A DNA stretch of 64,000 nt from Caldicellulosiruptor morganii (GCF_026810225.1 NZ_CP113865.1:950001-1014000); one strand, 5' to 3'; positions 39,037-48,878 are shown, counted from the stretch's first letter. Numbers and translations are program-made. Notes: a model not told the origin generated them from the sequence alone.

Positions 39037-39108
39037 TTAAATATCAACGGTGAAATTACACCGAAGATATTTAATAATTAAATGAATTTAGGTGGTGATT
39101 ATTAATCA
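39037..39108. promoter_or_regulatory. Two palindromes upstream of the DUF499 operon
   Basis: 39037-39074: TTAAATATC-AA-CGGTG, 6-nt centre, CACCG-AA-GATATTTAA, a 38-bp palindrome broken only by an AA/AA pair. 39096-39108: TGATTA-T-TAATCA, perfect. Either could be an operator for a dimeric regulator, and the first could also be an RNA hairpin. The rest of 38997-39348 holds no gene. A TATAAT at 39200 with a weak -35 (TTATTT, 17 nt) is a candidate promoter. Confidence 0.5.
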
Positions 39109-39348
39109 TTAAAAAAGAAAGATAGCGGAGTAAATCCTTCTTTAGGTTTAAAACTAACAGGAGGATGTAAGGTATCTTATTTGTGGCAAAGCAGAGAGCT
39201 ATAATCACTAAAAATATTAAGAGAAGTTATTAGCTATATGAGGAATATTTAAGGAAAGCTAACAAGGTTCTATGATTCATAAAATTTTAAATCTTGCAAA
39301 ATAAATCAAAGGGATTGAAAAAATAAAGTTATTGGAGGGTTATAAATC

Positions 39349-42300
39349 ATGAAAACTCTATTCGAGCTTTGCAAACCGCGAGAAGATATATTTACCACAA
39401 GAAGCTTAGAAGATGTTCAGGAGATCTCAGATCTTCTTTCTGAAAAAATCAATCCAGAAAAGTTTTTTGAACAAACATATATAACAAATGGTATGAAAAG
39501 ATTATTCGATGTGGCGTTTAAAAGATTTATTGGAGCTGATGATGAGCAAGGTGTAATTGTCCTGCGTCAGGCAATGGGCGGCGGCAAGACTCATAATATG
39601 ATTGCACTGGGGCTTTTAGCAAAATACCCTGAGATCAGGAAAAAGGTTTTGGGAGAAAACTACAAGTATTTGTATCCGGGTAGAATAAGGTTGGCAGTAT
39701 TCACCGGGCGATGGACAAACTCAATACCTTGGGTAGAGATAGCAAACCAGCTTGGAAAGCAAGAGGTTTTGAACAAGTCATTAAAAAATCATATGTTTGC
39801 ACCCGGTGATAGAGAGTGGACCGAGCTTCTGGCAGGAGACCCTCTTTTGATACTGCTTGATGAGCTTCCGCTGTATCTTGAGTATGTCCAGAGCATTCCG
39901 GTAGGTGAGACCAACTTTGGCAAAGTTGTTTCTATCGGGCTTTCAAATCTTTTCAATGCAGTTCAGAAAAAGGAACTTTCAAACGTAATGGTGGTTGTTG
40001 CAGACCTTCAGGCAGCATATGAGCAGGGTGGGAAGCTTTTACAAAGTGCTTTGGCAACAGAGCTTGACAAAGAAGCAACCCGTGTTGCCTCTTCTATTCA
40101 GCCGGTTGATATGGTTACAAATGATGTATACTGCATCCTGAGAAAGAGATTTTTCAAAGAGTATCCGCAGGACCCTGAAAAAGACTCCGAGGTAGAGGAG
40201 ATTGCAAAAGCTTACAAAGAGATTATTGAAGAGGGCATTAAAAAAGGACAGACTACAGTTGAGCCGGAGAGAATTTACACCGAAATAAAGAGGACATATC
40301 CGTTTCATCCTGCAATAATGGAGCTTGTAAGCCGCTTCAGGGAAAATGTAAATTTCCAGCAGACACGTGGGCTTATCCGTCTTATGAGACATTACATAAG
40401 ATATCTTTACAGTGGTGAAGAACCTCTTGCGCAAAGGAAGTATCTTATTGAGCCATACGATTTTGACTTAAGTGATTACAATACACGTGAAGAGATAGTA
40501 AACATCAAACAGAGCTTGGAGAATGCTATTATGCATGATGTTTATTCAACAGCTCATATTACAACAGCCAGGGCTATTGACCAAAAATACAACACAACGC
40601 TGGCAAGTGAAGTGGCAAAGTTGATTTTGCTGTCTTCACTTTCTGAGATTACAAAATCGCCGCTTGGACTTACAACAAGTGAGCTTTTTGCATATATGAG
40701 CTCACCAAACAAAGATCTGAGCTTGCTTGCCAACATAATTGAAGAGTTTAAGCAAAATTCACTGCATACAAGAATTGATGCAAATGATAGAATATATCTT
40801 ACCCCAATGGAAAATGTAATTGCGCGCATGAGAAAATTCAAAAGCATGTATACACTGGATGAAGCAGAAGCAGTTTTGGAAAGACTTCTTTATGAATATT
40901 TCTCACCCAGAAACCTGAATTGCTATCAGAAGGTTTATCAAAAGATTATAGCCCTGCCAAATGATATATCCAAAATCAATGTGGACATGAACAACGTAAC
41001 ACTTGTTATTTCAAAGCCTTATGACTCAAAAGGGTCGCTAAACCCGGTATTGATTGGTTTTTGGCAAAATCAGACATACAAAAACAGACTTCTATTTTTA
41101 ACAGGCACTACAACAATGTATAACACGCTCTTGGAAAGAATAAGTGAATACATGTGCTGGGAGAATGTTTTAAAAGAACTGAAAAGAGAAGGTGTTCCTG
41201 AAACAGATTCAGAGTATCAGCGTGCAGAAACCGAGCAGAGCAAGATGAGAAATGCAGTTTTTGAAGTCTTGAAAGAGACTTTTAACAAAATTTACTATCC
41301 ACAAAGACCACCTGCCAAACATAGCGCTGAACTTATTCCTGAAGAGTTAAAATATATGCAGGAAGGTGACAACGGAGGTTCACAGAGCACAAAAGGTTTG
41401 GATGGGGTAAAGGCACTTCTTGGAAACAACCGGGATGGAGAGATTGTCATTCAAAAAGTATTGCTTGGCAAAAAGTATATAGAAGCAAATGACATTGATT
41501 ACTTTCGCGAAATGGTAGAACTCATTCTCTTTACAAGAGAGTCCATGGCGTGGTCTGAGATTGTAGAAAGGGCAGCAAGGGATGCAAGATGGTTCTGGCA
41601 TCCACCAGAAGCTCTTGAAAATCTAAAGCGCGAAATGCTTTCAAAAGGTTTGTGGAAAGAAAGTGGTGGGCTTGTTTTAAGAGGCGAGGCTGCAAAGGAC
41701 AAAACAACTGTCAGGGTTCAATTTGTATCAGCAGATTTTGAATCAGGCGAAGTTGTCTTAAAACTTATACCAATGTTCGGAGATGTTATCCACTATGAAG
41801 AAGGGGATAATGAGGTAACAGAAAACTCACCGGTTGTGCAAAATATCAATGAGTTTAGAACAAAATCTGCAAAGCTTAAATTCCTTTGCATTGATTCAAC
41901 CGGTTATCATCCAAAAGGTGAAATTGTAAAGTATGAGTGCCCGATTATGCTTGATGATAATATAAAGTATAGCGACAGCGAAGGCAAAGTTCACATAAAA
42001 GTAAGAACTGCTCCACAGGCAACTGTAAAATACACAACAGATGGCACAAACCCCAGATATAACGGCAAAGTTGCTGAAAATGGTGACATTGTAATCCCCG
42101 ATGATGCAAAGGTAATTATTGTGGTTGCAGAGAAAGACAATGTATTTTCCGAGTTAAAACATATTCCGGTTAAAAAAGATGAAAGAGGGAATGTAGTAGT
42201 CAAGACAGTTGAGCTTGACTATGAAAAACCGGTTCGGCTAAAAATTGCAGGCAGCAGAAACAAGATTCAGCTGTATAATATGGAAGAAGTTAACAGAGAG

Positions 42301-42594
42301 ATTGATCTTTTGAGAAGCTTTGGAGGCAAGCCTGTTAAATACTCAATTGATATTTATAAAGATGATGATAACTACATTGTGATTACCAATAATATCCCCA
42401 AGGGTATAGAAGCTGATGAGTTTTTGAGGCTGATTGAAAAGGTCAAGTCAGAATTTTATAATAATCAGGTTCAAAATGTTGCTGCTGTTATTACAGAGCT
42501 GTATTTTGAAGATGCAAGAAACTTTGAAGAGTGGTTAAAGCAAAAGGGCAAGACCCTTCAGGACTTCAAGGAGGCAATAACGCAGGATGAGTAA
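39349..42594 (+). CDS. DUF499 family ATPase (defence operon gene 1)
   Basis: 1081 aa. Walker A QAMGGGKTH (74-82) and Walker B LLILLDELP (167-174) in an AAA-like N-terminal domain, the mark of DUF499 proteins. The middle is helical. Around residues 880-930 a short beta domain (VKYTTDGTNPRYNG, then VVAEKDN) resembles the chitobiase/hexosaminidase C-terminal-like module, an odd appendage for a cytoplasmic ATPase. It probably powers DNA recognition or remodelling with the methylase and helicase downstream. GGAGGG precedes the ATG. It overlaps the next gene by 8 nt. Confidence 0.88.
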   Translation: MKTLFELCKPREDIFTTRSLEDVQEISDLLSEKINPEKFFEQTYITNGMKRLFDVAFKRFIGADDEQGVIVLRQAMGGGKTHNMIALGLLAKYPEIRKKVLGENYKYLYPGRIRLAVFTGRWTNSIPWVEIANQLGKQEVLNKSLKNHMFAPGDREWTELLAGDPLLILLDELPLYLEYVQSIPVGETNFGKVVSIGLSNLFNAVQKKELSNVMVVVADLQAAYEQGGKLLQSALATELDKEATRVASSIQPVDMVTNDVYCILRKRFFKEYPQDPEKDSEVEEIAKAYKEIIEEGIKKGQTTVEPERIYTEIKRTYPFHPAIMELVSRFRENVNFQQTRGLIRLMRHYIRYLYSGEEPLAQRKYLIEPYDFDLSDYNTREEIVNIKQSLENAIMHDVYSTAHITTARAIDQKYNTTLASEVAKLILLSSLSEITKSPLGLTTSELFAYMSSPNKDLSLLANIIEEFKQNSLHTRIDANDRIYLTPMENVIARMRKFKSMYTLDEAEAVLERLLYEYFSPRNLNCYQKVYQKIIALPNDISKINVDMNNVTLVISKPYDSKGSLNPVLIGFWQNQTYKNRLLFLTGTTTMYNTLLERISEYMCWENVLKELKREGVPETDSEYQRAETEQSKMRNAVFEVLKETFNKIYYPQRPPAKHSAELIPEELKYMQEGDNGGSQSTKGLDGVKALLGNNRDGEIVIQKVLLGKKYIEANDIDYFREMVELILFTRESMAWSEIVERAARDARWFWHPPEALENLKREMLSKGLWKESGGLVLRGEAAKDKTTVRVQFVSADFESGEVVLKLIPMFGDVIHYEEGDNEVTENSPVVQNINEFRTKSAKLKFLCIDSTGYHPKGEIVKYECPIMLDDNIKYSDSEGKVHIKVRTAPQATVKYTTDGTNPRYNGKVAENGDIVIPDDAKVIIVVAEKDNVFSELKHIPVKKDERGNVVVKTVELDYEKPVRLKIAGSRNKIQLYNMEEVNREIDLLRSFGGKPVKYSIDIYKDDDNYIVITNNIPKGIEADEFLRLIEKVKSEFYNNQVQNVAAVITELYFEDARNFEEWLKQKGKTLQDFKEAITQDE

Positions 42595-43189
42595 ATCCAG
42601 AAAGAAAAATGTTGTAGCATCCATTGGCTTTGGATATGTTCCGTCTGAAACACAGCATCATTTTATGGTAGTAATTCCTAAGGAAAAAAATGATAATGTA
42701 AAAGTATATGAGAGATTTATATGGCAGGAAGACAGGGATGAACAGGATATTGATGAGAGCAGCCCTCTTCACAATCAGCTCAAAGTGGTTGTTCCTAAGT
42801 GGCTGTGGCAGAGAGTGGCACCGTATGTTGCACAGGAGTTCAATTTCAGGCTTGAAAAAGAAGGTTTTAAAAAATCCAAATGGAAGGTGGGGCAAAATCC
42901 GGTTCACAGGCTATTTGGTAAGGAGCTTGTGGTTTTGCTCTGGGCTCTTGAAGATTGCAGCGATGATTCGCAGGTGCCTGTGGCAATAGTCAACTGGCAG
43001 GGCTTGCGCCCGGAAGAGCGCTGGTGGCTGTATGGAGTTACAAACGCTGCAACAGGCAGGGTGAATGATAGGCGCGGCTGGAGAATGGCACTGAAATATG
43101 CCCTGCTTGAAAATCCTGTTAGCAAAAAGCAGATTATGCAGCTTGACTTTGAGAATATTCTGGACCAGAAGATTGTGTATGACGAGTAA
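42587..43189 (+). CDS. DUF3780 protein (defence operon gene 2)
   Basis: 200 aa, function unknown. Typical DUF3780 features are the N-terminal GFGYVPSETQHHFMVVIPK, PKWLWQRVAPYVAQEFN, LLWALEDCSDDSQVPVAIVNWQGLRPEERWWLYGVTNA and the GRRGWRMALKYAL-like region near 165. It is cytoplasmic with many Trp residues. The family is found with DUF499 ATPases and DUF1156 methylases, which is the main clue to its job. It is translationally coupled to the ATPase by an 8-nt overlap. Confidence 0.85.
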   Translation: MSKSRKKNVVASIGFGYVPSETQHHFMVVIPKEKNDNVKVYERFIWQEDRDEQDIDESSPLHNQLKVVVPKWLWQRVAPYVAQEFNFRLEKEGFKKSKWKVGQNPVHRLFGKELVVLLWALEDCSDDSQVPVAIVNWQGLRPEERWWLYGVTNAATGRVNDRRGWRMALKYALLENPVSKKQIMQLDFENILDQKIVYDE

Positions 43190-43231
43190 ATAGTTTATGA
43201 CTCAAATCTGGCTAAAGGGAGATGAAGAGCA

Positions 43232-46126
43232 GTGGAAAGATCATTTATAGAAGTTCAATTTCCTGTATCAAAGCTTTCAAAAGAAGCCTTCAAGGAGCGA
43301 AAAGCAGGTGCAGGTCAGACTTTAACAGGGCTTGGCAAGTGGTGGGGGCGAAAGCCTCTTGTACTTGTAAGAGCACTTCTTTTTGGGCTTTTGCTCCCTG
43401 CCACAGAGAAATCCAAAAAAGATATGAAGATTTTCTTAAAGCTCATGACAATGGATGAGGATGGCTTAAAAATTCGAAGAAAAATGGGCATACCAGCAAA
43501 AGAGGCGTATGAGTTTGCAACAGATGAGGAAAAGGCAAAATATTTTGAGGTTTCAGATGGTGATAAGATAGCATACAGAAAAGACTTAAAAAAGGCTGAC
43601 AGGGATTTCATTCAGGAAAAGATTTTTGAAAGAATGCCATATGATAAGAAACTGAAGTTTTGCAAACGCCCGGAGGAGATTGAAAACTTACCCAAAAGTT
43701 TTTGGGATGAGATAAATGAACATCTTGGCACAGAAGCTTTTTCATTTTCAGAGCTTGTAGAGCAGCTTGGGAAGAAAAGATTTGGTGAACATCCGGTGGT
43801 TGGTGACCCATTTTGCGGTGGTGGCAGTATCCCGTTTGAAGCAGCAAGGCTTGGCTTTGGTGTTTTTGCTTCTGACTTAAATCCTGTTGCAATGCTTCTT
43901 ACATGGGCAGCTTTGAATCTTTTGAGCCTGCCGGAAGAAAAGATAAAAGAGCTAAAAGATTTTCAAAAAAGAATATTTGAGCAGGCAGACAGGATTGTAA
44001 CTGAATGGCAAATAGAGCACAATTCAAAAGGGCACAGGGCAAACGCATATCTTTACTGCGCAGAAGTTACATGCCCTGAATGTGGCTTTAAGGTGCCTCT
44101 TTTGCCATCACTTGTAATTGGCAAAAATTCAAAAACCATTGCAAAGCTGAAAGAAGTTGCGCCTGAGAAGAGATTTGATATAGAGATAAAGATGGGAGCA
44201 GGTCAATCAGAGCTTGAAAAAGCTTCAAAGAGCGGAACAGTTAAAGATGGGTACTTGATATGTCCGCATTGCAAGATGGAGACAGCAATTTCTTCCATAA
44301 GAGGAGACAAAGTGGTTGATGGCAAAACAATCTGGGGACTCAGGCGCTGGGGAAAGCATGAGTTTGTGCCACGACCGGATGATGTTTTTCAGGAAAGGCT
44401 CTACTGTATAAGGTATGAGGATGAAAATGGCAAAAGATACTACAAAGCACCCGATGAAGAGGATCTGGAGAGAGAAAAAAAGGTAGCGGAGCTTTTACAG
44501 CAGCGCTTTGATGAGTGGCAGCAAAAAGGGTATATTCCAGAGGATATGATTGAAGAAGGGGAAGAAACAAGTAGATTGTACAGAGAACGTGGCTGGGCAT
44601 ACTGGCATCAGCTTTTCAACCCAAGGCAGCTTCTTTTGCACGGGCTTTTGATGGAGCTGATTGACAAAGAGGCAAAGACAAAAGAGGAGAAAATTGTGGG
44701 GCTTTTGGGGGTTAATAGGTGTTGCGACTGGAATTCAAAACTGTCTGTATGGGAAAGGGTAATAGAAAATGTGAAAAATACATTTCTCAATCAAGCGCTT
44801 AATACTTTGTTAAATTATGGTGTTCGTGGTTTTTTATCATTAAAAGAAATAGTTCTGATACCGATAAGAAATATTCTAGAAATAAAGAAGAATTATTTTC
44901 TACTAAATCTGAATGACGCCCGCGATGTAAATTACCCTTGCCACATTTGGATAACAGATCCGCCCTATGCAGATGCAATAAATTACCACGAGCTGAGTGA
45001 GTTCTTCTTAGCATGGGACAAAAAGTTTTTGAAAGAGGTTTTTCCAGACTGGTATACAGACAGCAAAAGAGCGCTTGCTGTAAGGGGCGAAGCTCAGGTT
45101 TTTAAACAAACATTTTCTGATATTTTAAAAAACATAGTTTCAGCAATGCCCGATAATGGCTATTTTGTGCTTATGTTTACTCACCAGGACTCACAGGTTT
45201 TTGCAGACCTTACAGAGATATTGCTTAGCTCCGGGCTTTTGTCTGTCAATGCATGGAGCATTGCAACAGAGACAGAGGACAATATGTCAGAGGGCAATTT
45301 TGTTCAGTCAACTGTATGTGTTGTTTTAAAGAAGATTGACAGAACTCAGCTTGAGCCTGTATTTATTGAAGAGCTGTATCCTTTTGGTAAAGAAGAGGTA
45401 GAAAGGCAGATAAAGCTCATGTATGAGCTTGACAGGGATGAATCAGAGCCCAATTTTAGCCCAACTGATTTGGAGCTTTCAGGATACTATGCAGCTCTTC
45501 GCGTTTTGACATCATGCAATCTCAGAGCAACAAACCAGAAGATTAAAGATTTCCTGGATTCTATGCGAGAATATGCAAGCAGCTACATAGTGCCAGAAGG
45601 CTTGAAGTACTTAGGGTTTGATCAGGATACCATTTATGATATCTGGCGCAAGATGGATAGCTATGAGAAGTTTTACATTAGGGTCCTGGAGTTTGAAACA
45701 AGGGGCGAAAGAAGAATAGGTGCATATCAGGATGCTGCACGAAGTTTGGGCTGCACCGATTATGACCAGCTTTTTGCCATCAAAAAATCCAATATGGCAA
45801 GGCTGAAAACTGCAAGCGAGCTCGGGCAGGAACTTCTTGATACCAAACATGCATTTAGCACAACAATCTTGCGTTATTGCCTTCTTGCAGTGAATAATGC
45901 AATAAAAAAGGACCAGGAAATAAATAACACCGCAGAAGCGGTTGCACTTTCACATGAAATGCTAAAAACTAAACTTGGGACAAAATACTGGAACCATAAA
46001 ATCAAAATAGAGACAATTTTCAGATACCTTGCAAGGCTTGAAAGAATAGATGGTATGCAGCACTGGCAGACTGATTCAAAAATTGCTTCATATCTTGCCG
46101 AGCGTGTTGCAAACGACAAGCTGTAA
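43232..46126 (+). CDS. DUF1156 adenine-type DNA methyltransferase (defence operon gene 3)
   Basis: 964 aa. The N-terminal DUF1156 segment has GLGKWWGRKPLVLVRALL (34-51). The SAM-binding motif DPFCGGGS is at 192-199, followed by FASDLNPVA. The catalytic DPPY begins at Asp576 (WITDPPYADAINYHELSEFF). The two are about 380 residues apart. The insert carries a four-cysteine zinc-ribbon candidate (C281/C284, C344/C347). DPPY suggests an amino-methyltransferase, probably N6-adenine. It may mark host DNA so that the partner ATPase and helicase spare it. GTG start with GGGAGATG upstream, 42 nt after DUF3780. Confidence 0.88.
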   Translation: MERSFIEVQFPVSKLSKEAFKERKAGAGQTLTGLGKWWGRKPLVLVRALLFGLLLPATEKSKKDMKIFLKLMTMDEDGLKIRRKMGIPAKEAYEFATDEEKAKYFEVSDGDKIAYRKDLKKADRDFIQEKIFERMPYDKKLKFCKRPEEIENLPKSFWDEINEHLGTEAFSFSELVEQLGKKRFGEHPVVGDPFCGGGSIPFEAARLGFGVFASDLNPVAMLLTWAALNLLSLPEEKIKELKDFQKRIFEQADRIVTEWQIEHNSKGHRANAYLYCAEVTCPECGFKVPLLPSLVIGKNSKTIAKLKEVAPEKRFDIEIKMGAGQSELEKASKSGTVKDGYLICPHCKMETAISSIRGDKVVDGKTIWGLRRWGKHEFVPRPDDVFQERLYCIRYEDENGKRYYKAPDEEDLEREKKVAELLQQRFDEWQQKGYIPEDMIEEGEETSRLYRERGWAYWHQLFNPRQLLLHGLLMELIDKEAKTKEEKIVGLLGVNRCCDWNSKLSVWERVIENVKNTFLNQALNTLLNYGVRGFLSLKEIVLIPIRNILEIKKNYFLLNLNDARDVNYPCHIWITDPPYADAINYHELSEFFLAWDKKFLKEVFPDWYTDSKRALAVRGEAQVFKQTFSDILKNIVSAMPDNGYFVLMFTHQDSQVFADLTEILLSSGLLSVNAWSIATETEDNMSEGNFVQSTVCVVLKKIDRTQLEPVFIEELYPFGKEEVERQIKLMYELDRDESEPNFSPTDLELSGYYAALRVLTSCNLRATNQKIKDFLDSMREYASSYIVPEGLKYLGFDQDTIYDIWRKMDSYEKFYIRVLEFETRGERRIGAYQDAARSLGCTDYDQLFAIKKSNMARLKTASELGQELLDTKHAFSTTILRYCLLAVNNAIKKDQEINNTAEAVALSHEMLKTKLGTKYWNHKIKIETIFRYLARLERIDGMQHWQTDSKIASYLAERVANDKL

Positions 46127-46144
46127 TTTTAAAGCATAAAGGAG

Positions 46145-48871
46145 GTGTCAAAAAGGCAGTATCCTGCAAAAAGCAGGCAGGGTATTGCCTTTTTGAAAAA
46201 TATGCTGAAAAGATACTCATCGCGTCTTGTTGACCTTTCGGAAGAGTTTTTGAACAAACACCTGAGAAATGCAAAAAGCTATGATAGACTTGCAGGCTAT
46301 TTTAGCTCATCTATCTTGGAGATTGCAGGTGAAGCAATTGAGAGTATACAAGGTATTGCAAGGGTTGTTTGCAACTCCGAGGTTGAGAGCAAAGACGTTC
46401 TGGTTGCGAAGCTTGCAAAACAGAAGCTTGTAAGAGAGTGGTTCAAATCAAAGCCTGAGCAAAAGGTTGAACAGTTTCCGGAGAGGTTTAAAAAGCTGTA
46501 TGAGCTTCTGAAGAGTGGAAAGCTTCAGGTAAAAGTTTTACCAAACGATATATATGGACTTGTTCATGGGAAAGCCGGTGTTATAACTCTTTCAGATGGC
46601 AAAAAAGTTGCATTTGTCGGGAGCGTCAATGAAACGGCTGCCGGCTGGAAAGGTAACTATGAGATTCTCTGGGCGGATGACAGTATTGAGAGCGTGGAAT
46701 GGGTACAAAATGAGTTTGAATTTTTCTGGAACAGTCCTTATGCCTGCGAGCTTTGCGATTTGATAATTGAAAACATAGGCAGACTGGCAGAGGGGAACAG
46801 GTTAAGCCTTCAGGAGTGGCAAAAAGACCCCGACCCTGCATCGCCGGTTGTTGAAGCTCCTGTTTACAGAGAAGGTTTTGGACTCTGGAATCACCAGAAG
46901 TATTTTGTGAAGATGGTGTTTGATGAGCACTGCCAGGATGGAGCAAGATACATTCTTGCAGATGAAGTTGGGCTTGGCAAAACCGCTCAGCTTGGTATGA
47001 TTGCTCAGCTGACAGCACTTTATGGCAACAAGCCTGTTCTGGTAATTGTTCCAAAAACACTTCTGTGGCAATGGCAGGATGAACTCAAGACAATGTTTGA
47101 CATACCTTCTGCTGTGTGGGATGGCAAAAGGTGGATAGTTGAAACAGGGCAGGAGCACAAAACCCGTGAAAATGGCATACCTGCAATCTTGCAGTGCCCA
47201 AGGCGAATAGGGATAATTTCTCAGGGATTGATTACTTCAAATTCAGATATTGTAAAACCTCTTTTAGAGCTTGAATATGAATGTGTAATTGTTGATGAGG
47301 CACACAGGGCAAGGCGGCAAAACTTAAATAAACCAGGTGATAGACCTGAGCCCAACAACCTTATGAAGTTTTTGCTTGAGCTTTCAAAAAAGACAAAGAC
47401 CATGATTTTGGCAACTGCAACTCCAATTCAGCTGCATCCGATTGAGGGCTGGGACCTTCTGTACATACTTGCGCAGGGTTCAGCCAAGGTTTTGGGCGAT
47501 GCGTTTAGCCTCTGGCAGCTAAGACCTTTAGAAGGAATTGATTATGTGAGAGGGGCAAAAGAGATTTCAAGCAAGGCTTACTACTGGAGCTGGATAAGAA
47601 ATCCTCTGCCGCCTTCAAAGGAAAATCCATTTACAATTGGGAAGCTGAGAAGGTTGCTGGGTATGAGAAGCGATGAGTACGTTTTAAATGATGATTATGA
47701 TGCACTTTTGCCTTCACAAAAAGATATTATAGATGAACTGATAGAAGAAAATTTCATGGCAAAGTACAATCCTTTTATCAGGCACATTGTTAAAAGAAAG
47801 AGAAGTACACTTGAAAATACTAAAGATCCTGAGACAGGTGAGTCATATCTTAAAAAGATTGATGTTGTCCTTTTTGGTGAAGGTGATGATGAAGGTCTTG
47901 TACTTTCTGCACCGCTCAAAAAAGCTTATGAATATGCTGAAGAGTTTACAAACCTGCTAAAGCAAAAAACAGGTGCAAAGGGGTTTTACAAGACACTGCT
48001 TTTGCGAAGGATGGGCTCTTGTATGCAGGCAGGCTTGAACACTGCAAAGGCAATTTATGAAAAAAGAGCAATTGTCAGAGATGACTTTTCTGAAGAGGAT
48101 GAAGAGGATGATATGCCAGACAGGATTAATATCACAGGCAGGGATGAGCTTTTCTGTTTGGAAGAAATAATAGATCTTCTTGAATACAACAAAGACAATG
48201 ACCCAAAGCTAAATAAAATTTTGCATATTCTAACCGACATGGGGTGGCTTGAAAGAGGCTGCATAATTTTTTCTGAGTACTTTGACACAGCATGGACCAT
48301 TGCACAAAAGCTTTCTTCTTCTCTGCCAGATGAGAGAATAGCAATTTACGCGGGCGGCGATAAATCTGGCATAATCAAAAGTGGAATTTATTCAAAAGTT
48401 GAAAGGGATGAGATAAAAGAGCTTGTGCTGGATGGTAAGATCAGGCTTATGATCGGGACAGATGCAGCTGCTGAAGGTTTGAATTTGCAAACACTTGGTT
48501 CGCTTATAAACGTTGACCTTCCTTGGAATCCAATCAGGTTAGAGCAGCGTCAGGGAAGAATTAAGAGAATAGGGCAGCAGTTTGACAGTGTTTATGTGTA
48601 CAACCTGAGATACAAAGATTCAATTGAAGATAGAATCCATGCAGTCCTGTCCGGCAGAATAAAGTTAACCTACGACATGATTGGTTCGCTTCCAGAGGTT
48701 ATAAAGGATGAGTGGATGGATTTTGTCAAAACAGCCGAAGTTTTATATTCCGAACATCCGTTTGATATAAAATACAAAGATCATGTGGAAAAGGTAGACT
48801 GGGAAAGCTGCAAAAAGGTTCTGGACAATGAGCAAAGAAAAGAGTATCTGATGAGGGGATGGAGTGAGTAG
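46145..48871 (+). CDS. SNF2-type helicase with N-terminal PLD-like domain (defence operon gene 4)
   Basis: 908 aa from GTG 46145. An N-terminal phospholipase D-like domain has one HxK half-motif (His141, Lys143, then GSVNET at 159-164). The SNF2 motor follows: DEVGLGKT at 273-280, DEAH at 384-387, LATATPIQ, and a C-terminal half with GTDAAAEGLNLQ and QRQGRIKRIGQ. It should translocate on duplex DNA, and the PLD part might cut or dock. The start is doubtful: GTG 46145 overlaps the SD AAAGGAGGTG, while ATG 46202 lies past a large hairpin. It ends at a terminator shared with gltX. Confidence 0.88.
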   Translation: MSKRQYPAKSRQGIAFLKNMLKRYSSRLVDLSEEFLNKHLRNAKSYDRLAGYFSSSILEIAGEAIESIQGIARVVCNSEVESKDVLVAKLAKQKLVREWFKSKPEQKVEQFPERFKKLYELLKSGKLQVKVLPNDIYGLVHGKAGVITLSDGKKVAFVGSVNETAAGWKGNYEILWADDSIESVEWVQNEFEFFWNSPYACELCDLIIENIGRLAEGNRLSLQEWQKDPDPASPVVEAPVYREGFGLWNHQKYFVKMVFDEHCQDGARYILADEVGLGKTAQLGMIAQLTALYGNKPVLVIVPKTLLWQWQDELKTMFDIPSAVWDGKRWIVETGQEHKTRENGIPAILQCPRRIGIISQGLITSNSDIVKPLLELEYECVIVDEAHRARRQNLNKPGDRPEPNNLMKFLLELSKKTKTMILATATPIQLHPIEGWDLLYILAQGSAKVLGDAFSLWQLRPLEGIDYVRGAKEISSKAYYWSWIRNPLPPSKENPFTIGKLRRLLGMRSDEYVLNDDYDALLPSQKDIIDELIEENFMAKYNPFIRHIVKRKRSTLENTKDPETGESYLKKIDVVLFGEGDDEGLVLSAPLKKAYEYAEEFTNLLKQKTGAKGFYKTLLLRRMGSCMQAGLNTAKAIYEKRAIVRDDFSEEDEEDDMPDRINITGRDELFCLEEIIDLLEYNKDNDPKLNKILHILTDMGWLERGCIIFSEYFDTAWTIAQKLSSSLPDERIAIYAGGDKSGIIKSGIYSKVERDEIKELVLDGKIRLMIGTDAAAEGLNLQTLGSLINVDLPWNPIRLEQRQGRIKRIGQQFDSVYVYNLRYKDSIEDRIHAVLSGRIKLTYDMIGSLPEVIKDEWMDFVKTAEVLYSEHPFDIKYKDHVEKVDWESCKKVLDNEQRKEYLMRGWSE
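46150..46194 (+). promoter_or_regulatory. Hairpin at the start of the helicase gene
   Basis: AAAAAGGCA (46150-46158) pairs perfectly with TGCCTTTTT (46186-46194), with CCTGC/GCAGG and an AAAAA loop inside. It follows the SD by 4 nt and precedes ATG 46202 by 7 nt. Its 3' arm ends in a U-run, so it could terminate transcription, hide or expose the start, or bridge the SD to the ATG. Confidence 0.6.
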
Positions 48872-48878
48872 ACTAAAA

